NCBI GenBank assembly: GCA_964432985.1
Contig: CAYSPT010000014.1
Coordinates: 32,323-96,322, forward strand
Direction: 5' to 3'
Length of the DNA stretch: 64,000 nucleotides
From: CAYSPT01 sp964432985
GTDB taxonomy: Bacteria > Muiribacteriota > CAYSPT01
Numbering within the stretch: the stretch's first letter is position 1; each line of letters starts with the position of its first letter. Positions 34,479-43,685 of this stretch are shown piece after piece. A program made the position numbers and the translations under genes. The notes under the pieces are model-generated. The model searched no databases and was not told the origin of the DNA. It saw nothing but the letters and a program-made list of their open reading frames with translations.

Positions 34479-35368
34479 AAAAGGCTGAATTCATACTGAG
34501 AACACTGATATCCGCTATCAGCCGGGTGGCTGGTTGGCTGCCCCGGACAGTGACGGTAGAAACAGGAGCAGCGCTTGGTGTTTTTTTGTACCATACACTG
34601 TCCAAGCGGAGGCGTATCGCGGAGCGAAATATCAAATGCACCGTGGGGAAAAACTGGGACCGCTCCCGAGTGCGGCAAGTTGCCCGGTCCGCTTTTGGCA
34701 ACCTGGGGAGAACCCTGGCCGAATTCCTTGCTTTTCCTTCATTGGACGCAGAGATTGTCAATCAATACATAACCTTAAGAGGGCGGGAGCATTTTGACCG
34801 GGCCCTGGAACAGGGGAAGGGCGCTATTCTGCTTACTGCCCACCTGGGAAACTGGGAATTGCTGGGAGCCTCCTTGAGCATACTCGGGTATCCCCTGGTG
34901 GGTATCAACAAGCGGCAAAAAGGAGGATTTGCAGAAATTATCAACGAATACCGGGAGATGACCGGTTTAACGATGATTTATAAAGGCTTGTCCATACGCG
35001 CGGCTATCAGATGTCTCAAAGATAACAATATTCTCGGGATTCTCACGGACCAGGGAGGGGGGCAGGTAGTCGATCTGCTCGGCAGGAAAACACCTTTTCC
35101 CCAGGGATCAGCGCGTTTTGCAAGAAAACTTGGTTGTCCAATACTACCAACGTTTATCAGTCGTAGTCCGGATACGCCGCTTCATCACGTTCTCGAGATA
35201 TGTCCGCCACTTGCCATTCAGCGAACAAAAAATTCAGATGATGACATTGTCATCACCACACAACTGTGCGCAGACGCGGTGTCAAAACAGGTATCCGCTA
35301 ACCCGGACCAGTATTTCTGGCTGCACCGGATCTGGAAAGACCTGGTAACGGTCAGGAAACGCTATTGA
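34475..35368 (+). CDS. Lipid A biosynthesis acyltransferase (LpxL/HtrB family)
   Basis: 297 residues, usual for the family. The catalytic HxxxxE motif is present in LLTAHLGNWELLGASL, with the second block GILTDQGGG and the third block TPFPQGSARFARKLGCPILPTFI. The protein should add a secondary acyl chain to lipid A at the inner membrane. Which of LpxL or LpxM it matches cannot be judged by eye. It is coupled by ATGA to the TPR lipoprotein and lies 18 bases before the nucleotidyltransferase gene, an envelope-building pair attached to a sensor operon. Confidence 0.92.
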   Translation: MKKAEFILRTLISAISRVAGWLPRTVTVETGAALGVFLYHTLSKRRRIAERNIKCTVGKNWDRSRVRQVARSAFGNLGRTLAEFLAFPSLDAEIVNQYITLRGREHFDRALEQGKGAILLTAHLGNWELLGASLSILGYPLVGINKRQKGGFAEIINEYREMTGLTMIYKGLSIRAAIRCLKDNNILGILTDQGGGQVVDLLGRKTPFPQGSARFARKLGCPILPTFISRSPDTPLHHVLEICPPLAIQRTKNSDDDIVITTQLCADAVSKQVSANPDQYFWLHRIWKDLVTVRKRY

Positions 35369-35386
35369 CAAAAAGGAAAGACCATC

Positions 35387-35926
35387 GTGAGCAAAAAAAC
35401 TGACCAGAGGACACTGCCACCGGACGCGGTTGTCCAGTGGGAATCAGACTGTACAATCCACCCTCAATGGAGGAAGGGGCTAAACGTCGTTTTCACCAGC
35501 GGGTGCTTTGACATTCTCCATGCCGGACATGTACTTTTTCTCCAGAAAGCCCGGTCACTGGGCGACTGTCTGATTGTTGCTTTGAACGACGATTGTTCGG
35601 TACAACGTTTGAAAGGTGCAGACCGTCCTGTATACCCGGTGAGTGAGAGAGCCGAAGTTCTAGCCTCACTTACCTGCGTTGACCGGATAATTATTTTTTC
35701 CGGGGAACGGCCGCTGGAATCTATTCGAAGGATAAAACCCGACATCTATGTAAAGGATGCACCCTACAACACCCGGGAAACTCAACTACCCGAAGCGCAA
35801 CTGGTTGAAGCATTGGGAGGAGCAGTAATGTATCTGCCCAGGATACCAGGATTCTCTTCTACTGCTGTCCTCGAGGCCATACAATACAAGCGCGGACCCA
35901 TCCACCTCCCTCCAGGGAGGTACTGA
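35387..35926 (+). CDS. RfaE2-type (heptose-1-phosphate) nucleotidyltransferase
   Basis: 179 residues from a GTG with AAAGGA upstream. The cytidylyltransferase-like fold shows VFTSGCFDILHAGHVLFLQKA, the RLKGADRPVYP loop and DIYVKDAPYN. The ending PGFSSTAVLEAI corresponds to the ISGFSTT-type motif. This matches the C-terminal domain of HldE (RfaE2), which makes ADP-heptose; the kinase domain is absent, as in organisms with split genes. A longer N-terminal tail (about 30 residues) is present. Other nucleotidyltransferases share the fold, so the sugar is inferred from the motif and the neighbouring lipid A gene. Confidence 0.88.
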   Translation: MSKKTDQRTLPPDAVVQWESDCTIHPQWRKGLNVVFTSGCFDILHAGHVLFLQKARSLGDCLIVALNDDCSVQRLKGADRPVYPVSERAEVLASLTCVDRIIIFSGERPLESIRRIKPDIYVKDAPYNTRETQLPEAQLVEALGGAVMYLPRIPGFSSTAVLEAIQYKRGPIHLPPGRY

Positions 35927-35998
35927 CAGGCACTGCTACTTAATCATGTAATACAAATCAAACTGTCATTCATATTTCCACAGAAACCCTGTTTGTGC

Positions 35999-36004
35999 TA
36001 TAAT
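35999..36004 (+). promoter_or_regulatory. Candidate -10 box of the glycosyltransferase gene at 36083
   Basis: A perfect TATAAT preceded by TGTGC. No good -35 match exists 16-18 bases upstream, so only the -10 element is offered. Confidence 0.35.
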
Positions 36005-36013
36005 CTGCCCTCC

Positions 36014-36040
36014 AAGTACCATGGTCACGTCATGGTGCTT
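36014..36040 (+). other. Leader hairpin before the glycosyltransferase gene
   Basis: AAGTACCATG, a seven-base loop GTCACGT, then CATGGTGCTT: ten base pairs including one G-U pair. It lies between the TATAAT box and the TTG start at 36083. No T tract follows, so it is more likely a regulatory or stabilising hairpin than a terminator. Confidence 0.4.
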
Positions 36041-36082
36041 TCAGTCAAAACCAGTTAAACCGAAATTGAAAGCGATAACGCT

Positions 36083-37168
36083 TTGAAGATACTGCATATT
36101 CTAAATACACGATGCTTCGGAGGTGTGGAAACACACGTTCTCAACTGCCTGCGTGAATTCAAACTGCGCGGGCACGAGCCTTACCTGGCCTATAAAAAGA
36201 ACTCTCCCAAAGAGCTTATAACCAGAGTGAACCACCTGGAAATACCGCATTTTCCACTTCCGCTCAGAGGGGTGAACGATCTTGGTTCTCTTCTGGCACT
36301 GTACCGTTTCTGCCGGGACCGGGACATTGACATCATACACGCGCATCACGCCAACGAAGCCTTCAGAAGCAGTATCATCTCCCGGTTTCATACATGCCGG
36401 TTCTTTTTTACACGGCATGGTTGCTACGGCTTGAGTAAACTGACTGTCATGTTCCTCGCCAGGGCAACCAGGATCATCGCCATCTCGGACGCGGTCCGGT
36501 CTTTCCTCATCAATAATGGCCTTCCCGAAAGAAACATTGTCAGGATGTATCACGGTGTATCCTCGGATTTTGTCCCGTCGGAGATGGAAATAGAACGTAA
36601 ACAACACTTCAACAGCCATCCAACTAATTTAATCTATGTGGGCCGGTTGTGCGATGAAAAGGATACCATTTTGGCCATAAAGGTTTTAGACTGGCTGGTC
36701 AACAATTCTCCTGACAAGGACTGGCAGCTTACCATACTTGGAAAAGATTACTCTAACGATCAGCATTATGTAAACGAGCTTCACAGAACAATCCGCGCCA
36801 GACGACTCCAGAAGCGGGTAACATTCGAAGGATACGTTGCCGATCCGGCCCCCCATCTCAAGCAGGCACATATTGGCATCGTCACCTCTCGCATTGAAGG
36901 ATTCGGACTGGCCATGCTGGAAATGATGGCTTTCGGCCTGCCTATCATCTCAACCGACTGCGAAGGGCCGCGTGAAATCGTTCAAGAGGGGATAAATGGC
37001 TTTATTTGCCGGAGAAATCCCGATGATTTCGGAAAACAGATCACCACTATCATGCACGATGAGGATTTCTACTGCCGGCTGAGTAACAACAATATGAACC
37101 TCTATCAGAGCAAATTCACACTTGCTCGCATGGCAGATGAACTGGAAGATCTCTACCGCGGAGACTGA
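36083..37168 (+). CDS. GT4-family glycosyltransferase
   Basis: 361 residues with a GT-B fold. The N-terminal half starts MKILHILNTRCFGGVETHVLNCL, with the Gly-Gly loop expected in GT4. The C-terminal half has LIYVGRLCDEKDTILAIKVL, FEGYVADPAPHLKQAHIGI and the donor-binding ExxxE region SRIEGFGLAMLEMMAFGLPII. It uses a nucleotide-sugar to build surface glycan. The start is a TTG with a poor ribosome site; there is no better candidate. It has its own leader region after the rfaE2-like gene. Confidence 0.92.
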   Translation: MKILHILNTRCFGGVETHVLNCLREFKLRGHEPYLAYKKNSPKELITRVNHLEIPHFPLPLRGVNDLGSLLALYRFCRDRDIDIIHAHHANEAFRSSIISRFHTCRFFFTRHGCYGLSKLTVMFLARATRIIAISDAVRSFLINNGLPERNIVRMYHGVSSDFVPSEMEIERKQHFNSHPTNLIYVGRLCDEKDTILAIKVLDWLVNNSPDKDWQLTILGKDYSNDQHYVNELHRTIRARRLQKRVTFEGYVADPAPHLKQAHIGIVTSRIEGFGLAMLEMMAFGLPIISTDCEGPREIVQEGINGFICRRNPDDFGKQITTIMHDEDFYCRLSNNNMNLYQSKFTLARMADELEDLYRGD

Positions 37169-37263
37169 ACCGCAACATTCCGGAGACATACTGCAGGTGA
37201 CTCGTATATGACCGCATAAAGGAAATCTTCTTCGATAAGCCGCAAAAAAACCTGGAGAACGGG

Positions 37264-38115
37264 CTATTTACTCAGGTTCCCTGTTTTCAAAACATTGCTC
37301 TGCATGAGGCCGATGAATACACCGCAGTCGTAGATCAACTTGAAAACAATGTAGAACGGTTCCCGGAACTGAATTGACTTCTTAATTCCTCTCAAGAACG
37401 AGTAGGGAAATGAGTACTTGATTATGTTGGCCACCATTGAAGGAAAACTCCGGCGCAGCAGTTTTCCCCGGCCGAACCACAAGCCATTGGAGAACACCTC
37501 GGGGATTGTGTCGGGATTGTAGTGATAACAGATTGCCTCAGTGGCCCTGGCTTTGATGTTCAGTTTCTGGTACAGCGTCCTGTCACCACCATAGCCCACA
37601 TCGGTAAAGCCCTGTGCTTCAGTGAATTTGTCTTTGCGGATCGCCCTGAAAATAATGCTTTCCTTTTCCAAATTCGGATGCATGTGCCAGGTGAAAGGCA
37701 GCTTTTTTTCTATCGACCAGCAACGGCTCCAGGTGTTTCTCGGGTTGGCCACCAGCGCGTACCGGTAGAACGTGCCCTCGGCTTCACCCCGGTTTATGGG
37801 ACCGGCCAGCTCGCATATGCACTCACGGTCCATGACCATATCCCCTCCGAGAAACATCAAAATTTCACCGCTCGACTCTTCAACAGCCCTGTTCCAGGCA
37901 ACCAGAGGACCGCTGTGCGGCTGTTGAAGCAGCGTAACGGGATGTTTGCGGACAATGGCGACACTTCCGTCGGTGGATCCGTCGTCGACGATGAAAATTT
38001 CCATATTTTCGTATGACTGGTTGAGAAGGGACAGCAGGCATTTCTCTATGGTCCGTTCTTCATTGTAAACGGGAATAATTACGGATACTTTCATATTTCG
38101 TTCAGATTTTCCCAT
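37264..38115 (-). CDS. GT2-family glycosyltransferase
   Basis: 283 residues from the ATG at 38115 (GGTGGA six bases upstream); an ATG at 38133 is also possible. The GT-A fold is clear: VSVIIPVYNEERTIEKCLLS, EIFIVDDGSTDGS, and a metal-binding acidic motif (GGDMVMD). The C-terminal region has aromatic and basic residues that may lie on the membrane. It is transcribed against its neighbours, convergent with the GT4 gene and divergent from the asparagine-synthase gene. Donor and acceptor unknown. Confidence 0.92.
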   Translation of the reverse strand: MGKSERNMKVSVIIPVYNEERTIEKCLLSLLNQSYENMEIFIVDDGSTDGSVAIVRKHPVTLLQQPHSGPLVAWNRAVEESSGEILMFLGGDMVMDRECICELAGPINRGEAEGTFYRYALVANPRNTWSRCWSIEKKLPFTWHMHPNLEKESIIFRAIRKDKFTEAQGFTDVGYGGDRTLYQKLNIKARATEAICYHYNPDTIPEVFSNGLWFGRGKLLRRSFPSMVANIIKYSFPYSFLRGIKKSIQFREPFYIVFKLIYDCGVFIGLMQSNVLKTGNLSK

Positions 38116-38338
38116 TATTATTCCACCCGCCATAAAGGATCACTCTCCGACAATTTTACCCTTTGGTAAAACAACCGGCAATAGTATCACGCCGCGGCTG
38201 TCACGTCAATTATCATTTTTTAAAATCAGTAAACTGCATAGAAACCATATACGTCATTAATAATCAGACCTTGTTTCATTGAAGCTATTACGATACCATA
38301 CTATCTCGAGTTCAGCGAAAGCGGGTGCACGGTGTAAA

Positions 38339-40294
38339 ATGTGCGGGTTTGTAGGTATTTTTTCTTTTAACGACAGGATGATAGAACCACCGGAACTGTT
38401 CTCGATGTGTGATCTCATCGCCCACAGGGGACCGGATGATTCCGGATACCTTTTTCTCGACACACGAAACGGGCGGTTTGCATCATATAAGGAAAAGGAC
38501 CGCGAATCCGCGACGAAAGCCCCCCCCGCCGCGAAACTCGGAATGGGACACCGACGTTTGAGCATTATCGATTTGTCAGACAAAGCCAGCCAGCCAATGA
38601 AAAGCGGGGACGGAAAAATCTGGCTCAGCTTCAACGGGGCGCTGTATAACTACATCGAGCTGAGACAGGAACTCAAAGCTGCCGGCTACCGCTTTTCGAG
38701 TGATTCAGACACGGAAGTAATTATCTACGCCTGGCGGCATTGGGGTGAAGAGTGCCTTGAACGGTTTAACGGTATGTGGGCTATTGCCCTGTGGGACTCG
38801 GACCGTAATCAACTTTTTCTTTCCAGAGACCGCATGGGGATAAAACCGCTCTACTATCACTTCCAGAACGGCCGGTTTCTTTTTGCCTCGGAGATAAAAT
38901 CAATTCTGCAGGCACAGGGCGTTACCCGGGAACCGGAGGATACAATGGTCTTCGATTTTCTCCTGTGGGGGATAAAAGACCACACCGAAAGGACATTTTT
39001 CAAGAACATACACCAGCTCAAGCCGGGCGAGATACTGTGCGTAAGCGCAGACGGGACATCACACCTCAAGCACTATTACCATCTGCACTTCAACCGTGAT
39101 ATCGGACGCTTCAATTCCAATGACGAAACAACGGCGATGGAAACATTCGACTGTCTTCTCAGGGACTCCATCAAGCTGCGCCTGCGAAGCGACGTTCCGG
39201 TGGGATTCTGCCTCAGCGGCGGAATCGACTCGTCTTCCATCGTTTGCCTGGCCGATCAGATTGCCGCGGCCGACCAGACTGGAGCTTCCCCGGTATCATA
39301 CCGGACATTTACCTTCGGAAACCGGGAGCGGGCGTTTGATGAACGGCCCTTTGCCGCCATGGTCGATCGGGAGGTTTTCATGAAGAATCACCCGATTCTC
39401 ATCGATCAGGAGCGGTTCTGGGACAGTATCGACACTGTTTTGTGGCATCAAGACGAACCGTTTGCTTCTACCAGCATATACGCCCAGTACCTGGTCAACA
39501 AGGAGGTAAAAATAAACGATACCACCGTGCTTCTCGACGGACAAGGGGCAGATGAGCTATTTGCCGGTTACGGCGGTTACTATGAGCAGTTACTGGCCCA
39601 GTTGGCCAGGGAAGGAAACGTAAAGAGCCTGCTACGGAAGCTGAAAACCGGCAGCAGAAACATGGAAGTAGGACAGCTGAAACTGCTGGGGAGAGTTCTC
39701 AGGATTCTAAACACGGTGGCCACTGGGCCCCTTACGGGCCGGAGCAGGTTCAGGCTTCAGCTGGCCAACAGGAAATTCGTGTCGGATTACGCCGACCGCG
39801 AAGAGTTAATTAAAAAAAAGCGGGCCCCGGGAACCGTCCAGGAACGGCTCTTCCAGGATGTCACCACCTTCAACCTACCGCAGCTTCTGCATTACGCCGA
39901 CCGCAATTCCATGGCCTTTGCCATCGAAGGGCGCTACCCGTTTCTCGATTACCGGGTTGTGGAATTCGCCCTCACTCTCCCAGCGGTCTACAAGCTCCGG
40001 GACGGGTGCTCCAAATATATCCTCAGGAAAACCATGACCGGCACGGTCCCCCAGGCAATCCTGGACCGCCGGGACAAGATGGGATTCGTAACCCCCGAGG
40101 CGGAATGGATCCGCAACAACATGGACGCAGTGCGTGACCTCTTTGAAACGGACTCTTTCCGGGCCGAGCGATACATCGACGTGTCAAAGATAAGGAAGTC
40201 GTTTGACACCCTTTTTACCGACAGAGCTATTTCCAGGCTTGGCCTCTGGAAGATCATCATACTGGAAAAATGGCTGCGTTCTTTTTTTTCATGA
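38339..40294 (+). CDS. Asparagine synthase-type glutamine amidotransferase, copy 1
   Basis: 651 residues. The start must be the ATG at 38339, because class II amidotransferases need Cys as residue 2 (MCGFVGIF); a frame reaching 38279 would bury it. The glutaminase domain has LIAHRGPDDSGY and GHRRLSIIDLS. The synthetase domain has the PP-loop CLSGGIDSSSIV and ends in a Trp-rich helix (RLGLWKIIILEKWLRSFF). It uses glutamine and ATP to amidate a carboxylate. Inside a surface-glycan cluster the substrate may be a uronic acid or peptide rather than free aspartate. A second, dissimilar copy is at 43635-45659. Confidence 0.9.
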   Translation: MCGFVGIFSFNDRMIEPPELFSMCDLIAHRGPDDSGYLFLDTRNGRFASYKEKDRESATKAPPAAKLGMGHRRLSIIDLSDKASQPMKSGDGKIWLSFNGALYNYIELRQELKAAGYRFSSDSDTEVIIYAWRHWGEECLERFNGMWAIALWDSDRNQLFLSRDRMGIKPLYYHFQNGRFLFASEIKSILQAQGVTREPEDTMVFDFLLWGIKDHTERTFFKNIHQLKPGEILCVSADGTSHLKHYYHLHFNRDIGRFNSNDETTAMETFDCLLRDSIKLRLRSDVPVGFCLSGGIDSSSIVCLADQIAAADQTGASPVSYRTFTFGNRERAFDERPFAAMVDREVFMKNHPILIDQERFWDSIDTVLWHQDEPFASTSIYAQYLVNKEVKINDTTVLLDGQGADELFAGYGGYYEQLLAQLAREGNVKSLLRKLKTGSRNMEVGQLKLLGRVLRILNTVATGPLTGRSRFRLQLANRKFVSDYADREELIKKKRAPGTVQERLFQDVTTFNLPQLLHYADRNSMAFAIEGRYPFLDYRVVEFALTLPAVYKLRDGCSKYILRKTMTGTVPQAILDRRDKMGFVTPEAEWIRNNMDAVRDLFETDSFRAERYIDVSKIRKSFDTLFTDRAISRLGLWKIIILEKWLRSFFS

Positions 40295-40329
40295 ATGAGC
40301 GCCAGTTTTAGAAAGGAAAGAACCAGCAG

Positions 40330-41355
40330 GTGGAAATAGAAATACTGACTCCGAAAACCTATGAGCACTATGAGCGTTTTCTGCTTGCATTCGAATGCAG
40401 CCTGCTCTATCACTCCACTAAATACAAAGAACTCCTGGAGACGCTCCTGGGCTGTGAAAGCTACTATCTGATGGCGGTAGACAAAGATGATATCAAGGGC
40501 GTCCTGCCCCTGATGAAAGCCGAAGGTTTGTACGGCACGGTGTATAACTCACTTCCTTTCTATGGCAGCCATGGCGGAGTATTGAGCCATGATGGAGAAA
40601 TACACCGCGCGCTGGTCCGGGAATACAACACGTTGGTTTCCAAAGACAATGTTGCCGGCGGCACCTTGATCGGAAATCCATTTTTCCCGACGGATTACGA
40701 GACAATCACCCACAATGTAACTGATAGTCGCATTGGGCAGTGGACACCTATCGGCTACGAAGATAATCCTGAAGAGGAGCTGATGCAGAGCTTTCACAGC
40801 AAAACGAGAAACATGGTGCGAAAAGCCATTAAATCAAATGTTACGGCTGAAATTGACAATGCACAGTTGGAATTTTTAAAGGATCTTCACAAGCAAAATA
40901 TGGCCTCTATTGGTGGGAAGGCTAAATCTGACCGGTTTTTCACGCTCATCGAGAAGTTTTTTGAACCAGGGAAGGATTATAATGTAATTGTCGCCAGTAT
41001 CAATGGTGAACCGGTGGCGGCCCTTTTGCTGTTTTACTACAACAAAACGGTGGAATATTACACCCCGGCCGTGGATGTGGCATTCCGCACATTCCAACCG
41101 TTATCATTGATTATATTCCGGGCGATGATAGAGAGCGCCCGGTGTGGATACAAGTACTGGAATTGGGGAGGGACCTGGTTGACCCAGGACGGAGTATTCA
41201 GGTTCAAAAAAAGATGGGGTACGCAAAATACCCCCTACACCTATTACGTGCACATCAACAATGAGAATGTATTCTACTCCACACAGGAGGAACTCTTGAA
41301 AGAATACGGTAATTTCTATGTCATTCCATTCAGCGAATTAAAGGGAGAACGATGA
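40330..41355 (+). CDS. FemAB-like GNAT aminoacyl/acyl transferase
   Basis: 341 residues from a GTG with AAAGGAAAG upstream. The sequence follows the FemAB/BioF2-like double-GNAT pattern: LLYHSTKYKELLETLLG, LPFYGSHGGVLS, SFHSKTRNMVRKAIKSNV (basic helix), AALLLFYYNKTVEYYTPA and WGGTWLTQDGVFRFKKRWG. Related proteins in exopolysaccharide clusters carry out acyl or aminoacyl transfer. The four-base overlap with the sulfotransferase gene suggests joint decoration of the glycan. The acceptor is unknown. Confidence 0.85.
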   Translation: MEIEILTPKTYEHYERFLLAFECSLLYHSTKYKELLETLLGCESYYLMAVDKDDIKGVLPLMKAEGLYGTVYNSLPFYGSHGGVLSHDGEIHRALVREYNTLVSKDNVAGGTLIGNPFFPTDYETITHNVTDSRIGQWTPIGYEDNPEEELMQSFHSKTRNMVRKAIKSNVTAEIDNAQLEFLKDLHKQNMASIGGKAKSDRFFTLIEKFFEPGKDYNVIVASINGEPVAALLLFYYNKTVEYYTPAVDVAFRTFQPLSLIIFRAMIESARCGYKYWNWGGTWLTQDGVFRFKKRWGTQNTPYTYYVHINNENVFYSTQEELLKEYGNFYVIPFSELKGER

Positions 41356-42311
41356 ATTTCATCAACAAAGAGGAACTGGCCAAAAGAAAGAATGAAGCGG
41401 TGGTGGACCGTGCTGTGCTCGATCACATGGTCACCCTGAATACCATGCTTCCGTACACTGAATCGGAGTATGAAGATGTTTTTCCAAACATATTCATATT
41501 CGGTCTTCCTCGAAGCGGGACGACGCTTCTTTCGCAAATCGTCGCCGCTACCACCAACCTGGGTTACATCAACAACCTTATTGCCAGATTCTGGGAAAAT
41601 CCCCAATATGGTGTTTATCTTTCCAGCAGTCTTAGCCTGCCCAGGGATATCTCATTTGCATCCCTGCACGCCGTGACTGAAAAGATTACGGATGTCCACG
41701 AATTCGGATACTTCTGGGCCTCGCTGCTGCACCACACATCAAGCCCACGCCTCGGGGAGAATGAAGGGACGGATATTGACTGGAACCTGCTGAAAAACAA
41801 GGTTCTTTCCATCAATCACGCTTTCAATTCGGGAGTGGTCTATAAAAACACGCTGATTGGACATTACGCGGAGCGATTCTCCCAAATGTTTACCAAGCCC
41901 TTCTTCCTCTACATTAAGAGAAACAGGCTTGATGTCGCCTACTCTATTCTCAATGCACGGAGAAAACGGTATGGTTCGATTCACGAGTGGTGGTCGATGA
42001 AACCCTACGAGTATGACGAGATCACGGATTTGAATCCCTACGAGCAGGTTGCAGCCCAGATGTACTACCTGGAAAAGGACTATGAAAAACAACTAAATAA
42101 GCTGGATCCAGACCAGGTAGTACCAGTGGATTATGAAACACTCTGCCGAGATCCGTGGTTTTATATGGAAAAACTCCAGGAAGCGCTCGGTTCTTTCGAA
42201 CTCAGTATTATCAGAAGGGAAATACCACTGCTTTATTCATCGCATCACACATCAAAGGACCAGGATATCGGTAGACTTGAGCAAGCCCTTAACAGCTATT
42301 TCAACACCTGA
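41352..42311 (+). CDS. Sulfotransferase-family protein
   Basis: 319 residues. The 5'-phosphosulfate-binding loop is clear: FIFGLPRSGTTLLSQIV. The 3'-phosphate-binding Arg and Ser are probably in YIKRNRLDVAYSILNARR. A PAPS-dependent enzyme of this kind would sulfate a sugar or lipid of the surface polymer. It starts inside the stop of the FemAB-like gene (ATGA). No sulfate-activation genes are seen nearby, so PAPS must be made elsewhere. Confidence 0.9.
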   Translation: MNFINKEELAKRKNEAVVDRAVLDHMVTLNTMLPYTESEYEDVFPNIFIFGLPRSGTTLLSQIVAATTNLGYINNLIARFWENPQYGVYLSSSLSLPRDISFASLHAVTEKITDVHEFGYFWASLLHHTSSPRLGENEGTDIDWNLLKNKVLSINHAFNSGVVYKNTLIGHYAERFSQMFTKPFFLYIKRNRLDVAYSILNARRKRYGSIHEWWSMKPYEYDEITDLNPYEQVAAQMYYLEKDYEKQLNKLDPDQVVPVDYETLCRDPWFYMEKLQEALGSFELSIIRREIPLLYSSHHTSKDQDIGRLEQALNSYFNT

Positions 42312-42350
42312 AGCAACTTGGCGCCCAACAGGAGCAGAGAGGAACTAAGC

Positions 42351-43685
42351 ATGCCCGGATCTCCCCGGATTTTCATCGGGCTTACGGAAATAGCAGGCTA
42401 CTACTCTCAGTTGAAGAAGGGATTCGACCGCCTCCATGTAGACTGCGACTATTACTACCGGGATGATCATCCCTTCAAATATGAAATGCCCGCTTCAGGC
42501 TTCATTCAAAAGCTTTTTTCCGGAATTGCCCAAAAACGCAAAACCACCCGGAACAAGTTTGGGAGACTGGTCTTATCCAGTGCCATGAGAACAATGAATC
42601 TTATCCTGCTTCTCTATTCGTTGTTCAAGTATGACGTTTTCATTTTCGGATACAAACAGTGTTTTTTTCCCAAGCTGCTTTTTGTCGATTTGATGGTGCT
42701 CAAGCTGTTTAAAAAGACGATCATTTTTGTTTTCAACGGTTCGGATGCCAGAGCACCTTACGGAGATGGAGCCATTCTATCTGATAAAAAACTGGCGGAC
42801 ATACGCCGTCTCGTCAAAGCATCCGTCAAACAGAAAAGGGATATAACCATAATTGAAAAATACGCTGATTTCTGTGTAGTCCACCACCCGACAGCGACGT
42901 TCTTTACCAACAGGTGTGTATCATTTTTGCACCTGGGGATGCCGGTAGAAAAAGAAGTCTCCCAGGAAGCAGTTGAAGAAAAACTTTCTGGCAGAGAGAC
43001 AACTATCATACTGCATTGTCCCTCTCATCCCGAGGCTAAAGGCACAGACAGAATCCGTTCGGCAATCAAATCATTGAAGGGTAAAGGTCATCAAATTGAA
43101 TTTGTGGAGATAATCGGGAAACCTCACAGTTTCGTTCTTGAGCAGCTACAGCAGTGTGATTTCGTAGTAGACCAGATGTACAGTCCCACCCCGATGCCCG
43201 GTTTTGTCACTGAAGCTGCCTTCTTCCGGAAACCGGCTGTCATATGCGGTTATTTTCACGACCAAATTCGAGAGATTCTGCCGCCAGACATGGTGCCGCC
43301 CAGTCACTACGTGCATCCAGACGATGTTGAACCGGCCATAGAGACACTAATCAACGATCGAGACTATCGGGCGGCACTCGGCGCGAAAGCCCATACATTT
43401 GTTACTGCCATGTGGGCTCCAGAGATGGTGGCTGGCCGGTTTCTTAAGCTGATCGACGGCACGGCTCCCAACGAGTGGTTCTTCGATCCGCGGACCATCG
43501 TGTACGTACACGGGGCGTGCATTTCTGAAGAGCGGGGCCGAAATATCCTCCGGACTCTAATCAATCACGCGGGAGCCGCCTCGCTGCAGGTCCCGGACAA
43601 ACCCTCACAGGAAAAAGCCTTCGTGAAGTTTGCCTTACATGAACCGCCTGAGCCAGGTTTCGAAACTCAGCAGCGACCAGATTAA
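42351..43685 (+). CDS. Glycosyltransferase-like protein (GT-B fold)
   Basis: 444 residues from the ATG at 42351 (AGAGG eight bases upstream); the longer frame to 42318 lacks a site. The N-terminal half includes a hydrophobic patch (TMNLILLLYSLFKYDVFIFG). The C-terminal half has a GT4-like pattern: IILHCPSHPEAKGTDRIRSAI, FVEIIGKPHSFVLEQLQQCDFVVDQ and PGFVTEAAFFRKPAVICGY, resembling the donor site. The last 80 residues after about position 375 look additional. Its 3' end overlaps the opposite-strand asparagine-synthase gene by 51 bases. Confidence 0.78.
   Translation: MPGSPRIFIGLTEIAGYYSQLKKGFDRLHVDCDYYYRDDHPFKYEMPASGFIQKLFSGIAQKRKTTRNKFGRLVLSSAMRTMNLILLLYSLFKYDVFIFGYKQCFFPKLLFVDLMVLKLFKKTIIFVFNGSDARAPYGDGAILSDKKLADIRRLVKASVKQKRDITIIEKYADFCVVHHPTATFFTNRCVSFLHLGMPVEKEVSQEAVEEKLSGRETTIILHCPSHPEAKGTDRIRSAIKSLKGKGHQIEFVEIIGKPHSFVLEQLQQCDFVVDQMYSPTPMPGFVTEAAFFRKPAVICGYFHDQIREILPPDMVPPSHYVHPDDVEPAIETLINDRDYRAALGAKAHTFVTAMWAPEMVAGRFLKLIDGTAPNEWFFDPRTIVYVHGACISEERGRNILRTLINHAGAASLQVPDKPSQEKAFVKFALHEPPEPGFETQQRPD

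Noticed and set aside
38154..38171. TTTTACC-CTTT-GGTAAAA inverted repeat before the GT2 gene
   Set aside because: Seven-base-pair AT-rich stem with no promoter or T tract beside it; could arise by chance, so it is not listed as a feature.
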